Assembly: GCA_025934635.1 (NCBI GenBank) | Contig: JAICWX010000499.1 | Coordinates: 1-5,085 of the forward strand | Direction: 5' to 3' | Length of the DNA stretch: 5,085 nucleotides | Source: Streptosporangiaceae bacterium | GTDB taxonomy: Bacteria; Actinomycetota; Actinomycetes; Streptosporangiales; Streptosporangiaceae | In this document: positions 1-4,975 of the stretch, one piece after another | Layout of the letters: each line of letters opens with the position of its first letter | Position numbering within the stretch: the first letter of the stretch is position 1 | The notes under the pieces: generated by a model | The model's input: the letters and a program-made list of their open reading frames with translations, nothing else | The model's database searches: none | Told to the model about the DNA's origin: nothing | Translations under genes and position numbers: made by a program

Positions 1-1
1 G

Positions 2-529
2 GCCGCGCCGGGCGGCACCGGCGGCGTCAAGACCGGCGGCAACTACGCGGCCGCGTTCGTGGCCCAGCAGCAGGCCGTGGACCGCGGCTGTGACCAGGTG
101 GTCTGGCTGGACGCGGCGGATCACCGCTGGGTCGAGGAAATGGGCGGGATGAACCTGTTCTTCGTCCGCGGCGGCAACACCGCCGAACCCTGGATCGCCA
201 CCCCCCCGCTGACCGGCACGCTGCTCCCCGGCATCACCCGTGACGCGCTGCTCAAGCTGGCTCCCCAGCTCGGCATCAAGGCGGTCGAGGAGCCGATCAC
301 CATCGACCAGTGGCAGGCGGAGTGCGCGGCCGGCGAGCTCACCGAGGTCTTCGCCTGCGGCACGGCGGCCGTCATCACCCCGGTCGGCCAGGTCAAGAGC
401 GAAACGGCGAACTGGAGCGTCGCCGACGGCGAGCCCGGCCCGGTGACCAGGCGCCTGCGCGAGGAGCTCGTCGCCATCCAGTACGGCCAGCGCCCCGACC
501 CCTTCAACTGGATCCACAAGGTCTGCTAG
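2..529 (+). CDS. ilvE: Branched-chain-amino-acid aminotransferase, C-terminal part (5' end outside window)
   Basis: This PLP-dependent class IV aminotransferase transfers the amino group between glutamate and the branched-chain 2-oxo acids, the last step of Val, Leu and Ile synthesis and the first step of their breakdown. The open frame runs in from the left edge and gives 175 residues before TAG. The fragment starts just before the active-site segment GGVKTGGNY; K10 of the fragment (bases 29-31) aligns with the PLP Schiff-base lysine of E. coli IlvE and human BCAT. The EMGGMN segment (E46-N51) matches the family motif whose Glu contacts the PLP ring nitrogen. LLPGITR follows, and CGTAA (G120-A123) contributes to cofactor phosphate binding. 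The ending, with IQYGQRPDP, is close in type to the actinobacterial and eukaryotic BCAT group. About half of a usual ~360-residue protein is visible. Its neighbour is cimA, another Ile pathway gene. Assignment is firm; the N-terminus is unseen. Confidence 0.95.
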   Translation, partial: AAPGGTGGVKTGGNYAAAFVAQQQAVDRGCDQVVWLDAADHRWVEEMGGMNLFFVRGGNTAEPWIATPPLTGTLLPGITRDALLKLAPQLGIKAVEEPITIDQWQAECAAGELTEVFACGTAAVITPVGQVKSETANWSVADGEPGPVTRRLREELVAIQYGQRPDPFNWIHKVC

Positions 530-535
530 CCCCTT

Positions 536-588
536 CATGATCGCGGGCAGTTTTGGCCCCTGCCCGGCCATTTCTGCCCGCGATCATG
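536..588. terminator. Long perfect hairpin after ilvE (terminator or palindromic repeat)
   Basis: CATGATCGCGGGCAG (536-550) is the exact reverse complement of 574-588. Inside it, a symmetric TTT/TTT internal loop separates the 15-bp arm from an inner 5-bp stem (554-558 with 566-570) and a 7-nt loop. It begins 7 nt after the ilvE stop codon, so a transcription-terminator role is likely even though no T-run follows; U-tract-free terminators are common in actinomycetes. The symmetry would let it act in both directions. The length and perfection of the arms also fit a dispersed palindromic repeat, but no second copy occurs in this window. Confidence 0.7.
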
Positions 589-605
589 GTTTCCGGACCG
601 AATCC

Positions 606-622
606 GTCTCGGATGATGAGAC
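606..622. promoter_or_regulatory. Inverted repeat GTCTC-N7-GAGAC, possible operator
   Basis: GTCTC (606-610) and GAGAC (618-622) form a 5-bp perfect inverted repeat with 7 bp between, giving a 17-bp site spanning about 1.5 helical turns. It lies in non-coding DNA upstream of the cimA leader. The size suits a dimeric regulator. IclR-type regulators of the NdgR/LtbR group control branched-chain genes in actinobacteria, but I cannot match their motif with certainty, so the binding partner is a guess. Confidence 0.35.
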
Positions 623-658
623 AAAACCACGACCACGGGCCGAACGGGCGTGCGGGCA

Positions 659-706
659 CTGTCACTTATGGCAGACTGACAGCGTGACGTTCGGCCGCAT
701 TATTAT
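659..706 (+). promoter_or_regulatory. Candidate cimA promoter with overlapping inverted repeat
   Basis: CTGACA (676-681) and TATTAT (701-706) each match the sigma-70-type -35 and -10 consensus at five of six positions, with a 19-bp spacer, slightly long. Use of this promoter would start RNA near 712-713. The -35 box also overlaps one arm of a perfect inverted repeat, CTGTCA (659-664) and TGACAG (677-682), spaced by 12 bp, which could be a repressor or activator site. The TATTAT element is also part of the Ile codons of the predicted leader peptide, so this promoter and a translated leader cannot both hold for a single transcript. An upstream promoter would be needed for the peptide; I see only weak candidates there. 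Confidence 0.4.
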
Positions 707-728
707 CGGCTGGCGCGTCGGCACCTAG
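684..728 (+). CDS. Ile/Val-containing leader peptide of the cimA attenuator (14 aa, predicted)
   Basis: A GTG start at 684 opens a 14-codon frame, VTFGRIIIGWRVGT, ending at TAG (726-728). It carries three adjacent isoleucine codons (ATT ATT ATC, 699-707) and a valine codon. ATT is an uncommon Ile codon in a genome this GC-rich. Its length, the hydrophobic triplet flanked by Arg, and the downstream terminator resemble the short branched-chain leader peptides known upstream of actinobacterial ilvB genes. The next gene, cimA, is committed to isoleucine supply, so slow decoding of Ile codons would be a sensible signal. There is no clear Shine-Dalgarno sequence before the GTG, so translation may be leaderless or weak. 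The alternative is that the AT-rich bases are a -10 promoter element and no peptide is made. Confidence 0.55.
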   Translation: MTFGRIIIGWRVGT

Positions 729-776
729 GGCACCAGCCCTAGCGCCAGGCAAGCAAGACCTGGCCCGCCGTCGCGC
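713..776 (+). ncRNA. Structured 5' leader RNA of cimA (multi-stem junction)
   Basis: Three helices can be drawn by hand. A closing helix pairs 713-722 (GCGCGTCGGC) with 767-776 (GCCGTCGCGC), ten positions with one U-U mismatch. Inside it, hairpin A pairs 725-731 with 736-742 (CTAGGGC/GCCCTAG, loop ACCA), and hairpin B pairs 744-749 with 759-764 (GCCAGG/CCTGGC, 9-nt loop). The closing helix abuts the terminator stem at 777, so the two could stack. The leader peptide stop codon lies in the 5' arm of hairpin A, so translation would melt both that hairpin and the closing helix. The conserved T-box antiterminator sequence (AGGGUGGNACCGCG) is absent. I found no strong classical antiterminator. Confidence 0.55.
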
Positions 777-812
777 AGACCTCTCGCGTATTCGCGAGGG
801 GTCTTTTGTTTT
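777..812 (+). terminator. Intrinsic terminator (attenuator) upstream of cimA
   Basis: The arms 777-788 and 793-804 pair over 12 bp with one G-U pair, around a TATT loop (789-792). The tract TTTTGTTTT (804-812) follows directly. This is the only terminator in the window with a U-rich tail and is a textbook intrinsic terminator. It lies 53 nt upstream of the cimA start codon and after the predicted leader peptide, so its role is most likely conditional termination rather than the end of ilvE transcription, which has its own hairpin at 536-588. Confidence 0.85.
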
Positions 813-851
813 GCCGCGATAGGCGACAGCCCCGGACACAAAAACCATCCC

Positions 852-856
852 AGGAG
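852..856 (+). promoter_or_regulatory. Ribosome-binding site deciding the cimA start
   Basis: AGGAG lies 9 nt upstream of ATG 866. The open frame extends further upstream to about 806, but that extension lies within the terminator tail and has no ribosome-binding site. Homology to the family begins at the residues just after ATG 866, so this site fixes the start. Confidence 0.85.
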
Positions 857-865
857 ACGAATCCG

Positions 866-2452
866 ATGCTCGACGACAGTTTCCACGTCTACGACACGAC
901 CTTGCGGGACGGAGCTCAGCAGGAAGGCCTCAACCTCACGGTGGCCGACAAGCTCGTCATCGCGCGGCAGCTGGACGAACTCGGCGTCGGATTCATCGAG
1001 GGCGGCTGGCCCGGGGCGATCCCGAAGGACACCGAGTTCTTCCGCCGCGCCGTCACCGAACTGGACCTCAAGCACGCGCAGCTTGCCGCGTTCGGCGCGA
1101 CCCGCCGGCCCGGCGTGAAGGCGGCCGACGACCCCCAGGTCGCCGCCCTGCGCGAATCGGGCGCGCCGGTCGTGACCCTTGTCGCCAAGAGTCACGACCG
1201 GCACGTCCTTCTTGCCCTCAGGACCACCCTCGAGGAGAACCTCGAGATGATCAGGGACACCATCACTCACCTCAGAAGCAACGGCCAGCGCGTCTTCCTC
1301 GACGCCGAGCACTTCTTCGACGGCTACAAGTCCAACCCGGACTACGCCCTCGAGGTCGTGAAAACCGCCATGCAAGCGGGGGCCGGCCTGGTCGCCCTGT
1401 GCGACACCAACGGCGGCATGATGCCCAACGAGCTCGGCGACGTCGTAACCGCCGTCACCGACACCACCCGGGCCCGGCTCGGCATCCACTGCCACGACGA
1501 CACCGCCTGCGGCGTCGCCAACACCCTGGTCGCCGTGGACGCCGGCGTGACCCACGTCCAGGGCACCGCCAACGGCTACGGCGAGCGGGCCGGCAACGCC
1601 AACCTGTTCAGCGTGGTGGCCGGCCTGCAGCTCAAGAAGGGCAGGCACGTCGTCCCCGAGCAAGGCCTCCAGGAGATGGCCCGGATCGCGCACCAGATCA
1701 GCGAGGTCACCAACGTGGCCCCGGACACCCACCAGCCCTACGTGGGGCTGAGCGCCTTCGCCCACAAGGCCGGCCTGCACGCGAGCGCGATCAAGGTCGA
1801 CCCGATGCTCTACCAGCACATCGACCCCGCCCTGGTCGGCAACGACATGCGGATGCTGGTCTCCGACATGGCCGGGCGCGCGAGTGTCGAGCTCAAGGGC
1901 CGCGAGCTCGGCTACGACCTGTCCGGCGACAAGGAAGTGATCGGCAAGGTCACCGACAAGGTCAAGGACCTCGAGGCCAAGGGCTATACCTTCGAGGCCG
2001 CCGACGCCAGCTTCGAGCTCCTCCTGCGCGACGAGCTCGGCCAGCAGCACGAGTACTTCACCGTCGAGTCCTGGCGCGTCATCGTCGAACGCCACCCTGA
2101 CCAGAGGATGACCAGCGAGGCCACGGTGCGCCTGGAAGCCAAGGGCGAGCGGCAGGTCGCGGTGGGCGAGGGCAACGGCCCGGTGAACGCGCTGGACAAG
2201 GCGCTGCGGGCTGCGCTCGAGCAGCTCTACCCCGAACTGGCCAGCCTCGAGCTCACCGACTACAAGGTCCGCATCCTGGCCGGCACGCACGGCACCGGCG
2301 CGGTCACCCGGGTGCTGATCGAGTCCGGCGACGGCCGCGGCGACAGCTGGAGCACGGTCGGCGTGGACGAGAACATCATCGCCGCCTCCTGGCACGCCCT
2401 GGAGGAAGCCGTCACCTACGGCCTCCTCCGGGCCGGCCGCGAACCGGGCTAG
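866..2452 (+). CDS. cimA: Citramalate synthase
   Basis: This cytoplasmic enzyme condenses pyruvate with acetyl-CoA to (R)-citramalate. LeuCD and LeuB then convert citramalate to 2-oxobutyrate, giving threonine-independent isoleucine synthesis. The 528-residue product matches the usual length of the CimA-type family. The TIM barrel (about residues 5-275) opens with DTTLRDGAQQEG (10-21); R14 and D15 are the expected catalytic and metal residues. The HCH motif (H208, H210) and N244 within GTANGYGERAGNAN (233-246) complete the divalent-metal site of the DRE-TIM/LeuA superfamily. SAFAHKAGLHASAI belongs to the following subdomain. The last ~130 residues form the LeuA-type regulatory domain, where isoleucine feedback is expected in this family. 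Homocitrate or 2-isopropylmalate synthase are less likely, because the ELGVGFIEGGWPG region and overall length are CimA-like. The Ile-codon leader and terminator just upstream suggest expression follows isoleucine supply, and ilvE lies upstream on the same strand. Confidence 0.93.
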   Translation: MLDDSFHVYDTTLRDGAQQEGLNLTVADKLVIARQLDELGVGFIEGGWPGAIPKDTEFFRRAVTELDLKHAQLAAFGATRRPGVKAADDPQVAALRESGAPVVTLVAKSHDRHVLLALRTTLEENLEMIRDTITHLRSNGQRVFLDAEHFFDGYKSNPDYALEVVKTAMQAGAGLVALCDTNGGMMPNELGDVVTAVTDTTRARLGIHCHDDTACGVANTLVAVDAGVTHVQGTANGYGERAGNANLFSVVAGLQLKKGRHVVPEQGLQEMARIAHQISEVTNVAPDTHQPYVGLSAFAHKAGLHASAIKVDPMLYQHIDPALVGNDMRMLVSDMAGRASVELKGRELGYDLSGDKEVIGKVTDKVKDLEAKGYTFEAADASFELLLRDELGQQHEYFTVESWRVIVERHPDQRMTSEATVRLEAKGERQVAVGEGNGPVNALDKALRAALEQLYPELASLELTDYKVRILAGTHGTGAVTRVLIESGDGRGDSWSTVGVDENIIAASWHALEEAVTYGLLRAGREPG

Positions 2453-2471
2453 CGCCGCAAAAACACAACGT

Positions 2472-2504
2472 GAGGCCCCGGGTTCCCGCCGAACCCGGGG
2501 CCTC
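2472..2504. terminator. Bidirectional terminator between cimA and the convergent minus-strand gene
   Basis: GAGGCCCCGGGTTC (2472-2485) is perfectly complementary to 2491-2504 around a 5-nt CCGCC loop. No T-tract follows on either side, as is common in actinomycetes. It lies 19 nt after the cimA stop and 12 nt from the stop of the opposing gene, so it can end transcription from both directions. Confidence 0.85.
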
Positions 2505-2516
2505 GCCGTGCACGAG

Positions 2517-2873
2517 CTAGCCCGGCACCTTGTCCAGGAAGCCGTAGACGCCGCGGATCTGGCCGTCCCCGTCCAGGACCGCGACGTCGAAGCCGATCAC
2601 GACCGGCTCCGGCGCCCCCGCGGGCCCCAGGTGCCAGCTGAACCGCGCCTGGTCGTGGTGCGCGTCCACCGCCCCGCCCAGCGTGAACACGAAGTCCGGG
2701 AACTGCGCCTGCACCGCGCCGATCAGCCCGTCGATCTCGGCCCGCCCGTGCGCGTCGGCCAGCGGGTCGGTGTAACTGCCGTCCGCCGCCCACAGCGCAT
2801 CCACCAGCGAGCGCCGCGTGGCCCCGTCCTTCTCGTTCCACGCGGCCAGGTACCGCTCGACGATCTCCTGCAT
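2517..2873 (-). CDS. NTF2/SnoaL-like family protein
   Basis: The product has 118 residues and reads as a single cone-shaped alpha+beta barrel of the NTF2-like superfamily, which includes SnoaL cyclases, ketosteroid isomerase-like enzymes and many uncharacterised small-molecule binders. Typical features are the N-terminal helix VERYLAAWNEKD (5-16), ALWAADGSYTDPLAD (26-40) with the usual aromatic-Asp-Pro turn, the GRAEIDGLI helix (43-51), and the strand pairs around VDAHHDQARFSWHL (69-82) and VVIGFDVAVLDGDGQI (91-106). The start is ATG at 2873-2871, with GGAGG (2887-2883) 9 nt upstream; a longer frame on this strand runs through the divergent gene and is not used. The gene is divergent from the XRE regulator, sharing a palindrome-containing region, so it is probably that regulator's target. 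No catalytic activity can be assigned. Confidence 0.82.
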   Translation of the reverse strand: MQEIVERYLAAWNEKDGATRRSLVDALWAADGSYTDPLADAHGRAEIDGLIGAVQAQFPDFVFTLGGAVDAHHDQARFSWHLGPAGAPEPVVIGFDVAVLDGDGQIRGVYGFLDKVPG

Positions 2874-2928
2874 TGTTTTCTCCCTCCGTCGGTAGCACCG
2901 ATCCTGCCCACCGCAGGGAAGCGCAGCA

Positions 2929-2945
2929 ATTACCTCCGAGGTAAT
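2929..2945. promoter_or_regulatory. 17-bp perfect palindrome, probable operator of the divergent regulator
   Basis: ATTACCTC (2929-2936), a central C, and GAGGTAAT (2938-2945) make a perfect palindrome. It lies between the divergent NTF2-like gene and the XRE regulator. It is strikingly AT-containing for this genome and is placed where it would cover the -35 region of the regulator promoter and the upstream promoter region of the minus-strand gene. Binding by the adjacent XRE protein is inferred from position and symmetry. Confidence 0.65.
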
Positions 2946-2966
2946 GCAAACACCGGTACAAGCAGC

Positions 2967-2972
2967 TAAAAT
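2967..2972 (+). promoter_or_regulatory. -10 element (TAAAAT) for a leaderless regulator transcript
   Basis: TAAAAT matches the -10 consensus at five of six positions and ends 7 nt before ATG 2980. RNA would start at or next to that ATG, giving a leaderless mRNA. That accounts for the absence of a Shine-Dalgarno sequence. The -35 region, about 2943-2949, is poor and overlaps the palindrome. Confidence 0.5.
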
Positions 2973-2979
2973 CGCGAAG

Positions 2980-3744
2980 ATGCACGCCGGCGACCTGATC
3001 CGCGAGTGGCGCCAGCGCCGCCGCCTCAGCCAGCTCGACCTGGCCATCGCGGCCAACGTCTCGTCCCGGCACCTGAGCTTCGTCGAGACCGGCCGGTCCA
3101 AGCCGACCAGCGAGATGATCCTGCACCTGGCCGAGCACCTGGACGTGCCGCTGCGCGACCGCAACGCGCTGCTGCTGGCCGGCGGCTACGCGCCCGCCTA
3201 CCCCGAGCACGGCCTGGACGAGCCCGAGCTCAAGGCGGTCCAGCAGGCCCTCGGCCGCGTCCTGGTCAGCCACGAGCCCTACCCCGCGGTGGTGGTGAAC
3301 CGCTGGTGGGAGCTGGTCGACGCGAACAGCGGCATCGCGCAGTTCACCCGGCACGTCAGCCCGGCGCTGCTCGAGCCGCCGGTCAACGTGCTCAGGCTCA
3401 GCCTGCACCCGGACGGCATGGCGCCGCGGATCACCAACCTGCCCGAGTGGCGCGCCCACCTGCTGGCCCGGCTGCACCGTCAGGCCGAGGCCACCGGCGA
3501 CGAACGCCTGCAAGCGCTGCACGACGAGCTCACCGGCTACCCCGGCGGCGAGGAGGGCCGCCCCGACCTGACCGACGTGGTGGTCCCGCTGCGCTACCGC
3601 GCCGACCACGCCGAGCTGTGCTTCCTCAGCATCACCGCCGTGATCGGCACCCCGATGGACGTCACCGTCGAGGAGCTGGCCATCGAGTCGTTCTACCCGG
3701 CCGACGACCGCACCGCCGCCGCCCTCGCCGCCCATGCCTCCTGA
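2980..3744 (+). CDS. XRE-family transcriptional regulator with MmyB/MltR-type sensor domain
   Basis: This is a 254-residue DNA-binding regulator. The N-terminal helix-turn-helix (about residues 4-62) contains LIREWRQRRRLSQLDLA and VSSRHLSFVETGRSKP (27-42), the recognition-helix region typical of this family. LAEHLDVPLRDRNALLLAGGYAPAYPE links it to a C-terminal domain (about 90-250) of the MmyB-like/MltR ligand-binding type, a PAS-like fold thought to bind small, possibly fatty-acid-like ligands. NRWWELVDAN and LRLSLHPDGMAPRITNLPEW are characteristic segments. An alternative ATG at 2944 would add 12 residues, but it lies inside the palindrome and has no properly spaced Shine-Dalgarno sequence, while ATG 2980 lies 7 nt after a good -10 element. 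The gene is divergent from the NTF2-like gene, probably autoregulated, and followed after 8 nt by the glycosylase-like gene. The ligand is unknown. Confidence 0.88.
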   Translation: MHAGDLIREWRQRRRLSQLDLAIAANVSSRHLSFVETGRSKPTSEMILHLAEHLDVPLRDRNALLLAGGYAPAYPEHGLDEPELKAVQQALGRVLVSHEPYPAVVVNRWWELVDANSGIAQFTRHVSPALLEPPVNVLRLSLHPDGMAPRITNLPEWRAHLLARLHRQAEATGDERLQALHDELTGYPGGEEGRPDLTDVVVPLRYRADHAELCFLSITAVIGTPMDVTVEELAIESFYPADDRTAAALAAHAS

Positions 3745-3752
3745 CCGGCCCC

Positions 3753-4889
3753 GTGACTAAAAGCCAACTCAGCCTGCGCGCCCTGAACCGCGCCACCCTC
3801 GCCCGCCAGCTGCTCCTCGACCGCTCCGCCCTGACCCCCGCGCAGGCCATCACGCACCTGGCCGGCCTGCAAGCCCAGGCCCCGCTGGCTCCGTACGTCG
3901 GGCTCTGGACCAGGCTCGCCGCTTTCCGTCCGCAGCCGCTGGAAAACCATTTGAACGAACGGGGTGTCCTCCGCGCCCACCTCATGCGGAACACGGTCCA
4001 CTTGGTGGACACCGCGGACTACCTCCGGTTCCGCCCCCTGTTCCAGCCCCCGATGGACCGCGCCCTGGCCGGAAACTGGGGCCGCCGCCTCGCGGGCGTC
4101 GATCTGGCCGAGCTGCGCGAGGTCGCGGCCGTCCTGCTCGCCGAGACCCCGCTGACCCGCGTGGCCCTGGCCCGGTCGCTGGCACCCCGCTGGCCCGGCC
4201 ACGATCCCGCCGCCCTGGCCCACGCCGCCAGCCACCTGCTCCCGCTGGTCCAGGTCCCCCCGCGCGGCCTGTGGGCCCAGTCAGGCCCGGCCGCCTTCTT
4301 CCTGGCTTCCGCCTGGCTCGACGGCCGCGCCCCGGTCGCCCCGCCGGATCCCTCCCGTGCCGTCGAGGAACTCGTGCTGCGCTACCTGGCCGCCTACGGG
4401 CCTGCCACCGTCGCCGACATCCAGGCCTGGTCCGGCCTGACCCGGCTGCGCGAGGTGACCGAGCGCCTCGGCGGCAAACTCCGCCCGCTGGCCGGACCGG
4501 ACGGCGCCCCGCTGCTCGACCTGGCCGACGCCCCTGCCGACCCGGATCCCGACACCCCGGCCCCGCCCCGGTTCCTGCCCGAGTACGACAACCTGCTCCT
4601 CTCCTACGCCGAACGTTCCCGGGTCATCCCGCACTCCCGTCCCGTCCCGCTGCCGCCGGGCAACGGAGCGTCCGTCGGCACGCTCCTCATCGACGGCTGC
4701 TGGCAGGCCGACTGGCGGATCCGCAAGGACAGCGTCCGCGACGAGGGGGCCGTCCTTGAGGTCCACCCGTTCGTTCCGCTGAGCGCGGCCGACCGGGACG
4801 CGGTCGCGGCCGAGGGCCAGCGGCTGCTCGGATTCGTCCGGCCCGCGGATACCGCCCGGGATGTGCGCTTCGCCCGGGATGGGGAATAG
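3753..4889 (+). CDS. Winged-helix protein of the AlkZ/YcaQ DNA glycosylase superfamily
   Basis: The 378-residue product belongs to the HTH_42 (former DUF1006) winged-helix family. Its studied members, AlkZ of the azinomycin producer and E. coli YcaQ, remove bulky or crosslinking N7-alkylguanine adducts from DNA. The N-terminal LTPAQAITHLAGLQAQAPL region holds a Q-A-Q motif (Q40, Q42), matching the QxQ catalytic motif of AlkZ and AlkZ-like proteins; YcaQ-type members have QxD. LRAHLMRNTVHLVDTADY is the conserved segment that follows. A central winged helix (VEELVLRYLAAYGPATVADI) and the C-terminal FLPEYDNLLLSYAERSRVIP and DGCWQADWRI segments complete the expected order. The length is normal. 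The start is taken as GTG 3753, 8 nt after the regulator stop; there is no clear Shine-Dalgarno, so translational coupling is likely. Glycosylase activity is inferred, not shown. Confidence 0.85.
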   Translation: MTKSQLSLRALNRATLARQLLLDRSALTPAQAITHLAGLQAQAPLAPYVGLWTRLAAFRPQPLENHLNERGVLRAHLMRNTVHLVDTADYLRFRPLFQPPMDRALAGNWGRRLAGVDLAELREVAAVLLAETPLTRVALARSLAPRWPGHDPAALAHAASHLLPLVQVPPRGLWAQSGPAAFFLASAWLDGRAPVAPPDPSRAVEELVLRYLAAYGPATVADIQAWSGLTRLREVTERLGGKLRPLAGPDGAPLLDLADAPADPDPDTPAPPRFLPEYDNLLLSYAERSRVIPHSRPVPLPPGNGASVGTLLIDGCWQADWRIRKDSVRDEGAVLEVHPFVPLSAADRDAVAAEGQRLLGFVRPADTARDVRFARDGE

Positions 4890-4963
4890 CTGGAGTAGGG
4901 CGTGAGCGGCGCCCCGTTCGGCTAATTAACAGACCCATGGCCGCAGCAGGACGGTCAGGGACT

Positions 4964-4969
4964 TACGGT
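4964..4969 (+). promoter_or_regulatory. -10-like element (TACGGT) for the DUF2630 gene
   Basis: TACGGT fits the actinobacterial TANNNT -10 pattern and ends 6 nt before ATG 4976, so transcription would begin at the start codon. No convincing -35 is seen. The 86-bp gap 4890-4975 otherwise holds only a weak 5-bp hairpin (4898-4902 with 4910-4914). Confidence 0.35.
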
Positions 4970-4975
4970 AGGGGC

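Noticed and set aside
537..728. 63-codon plus-strand frame across the ilvE-cimA gap
   Set aside because: It starts inside the 15-bp hairpin, has no ribosome-binding site and no family resemblance. Only its last 14 codons, from GTG 684, have leader-peptide character.
693..812. T-box riboswitch upstream of cimA
   Set aside because: The conserved antiterminator sequence AGGGUGGNACCGCG is missing and no Stem I specifier layout is visible in the short leader.
1220..1276. Cluster of AGG/AGG/AGA arginine codons in cimA (residues 119, 130, 137) as a pause or transfer signal
   Set aside because: AGG also occurs elsewhere in the gene (for example near 1641 and 2106), and the surrounding codon use and protein sequence are normal for the family.
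725..2395. Long minus-strand open frame (556 codons) opposite cimA
   Set aside because: It is the mirror of a firmly identified gene in GC-rich DNA. The protein is low-complexity Val/Gly/Asp/Leu-rich with no recognisable domain or ribosome-binding site.
2449..3735. Minus-strand open frame spanning the NTF2-like gene and the regulator
   Set aside because: Its product is an Arg/Gly/Ala/Val-rich shadow read antisense to the regulator and in a different frame from the NTF2-like gene. It lacks domain signatures and crosses the palindromic promoter region.
3006..3752. Upstream extension of the glycosylase-like frame across the regulator gene
   Set aside because: The extension reads as Arg/Pro/Ala-rich out-of-frame translation of the XRE regulator. 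Family homology begins only after GTG 3753.
4898..4914. GGGCG/CGCCC hairpin after the glycosylase-like gene as a terminator
   Set aside because: A 5-bp stem with a 7-nt loop and no T-run is expected by chance in DNA this GC-rich.
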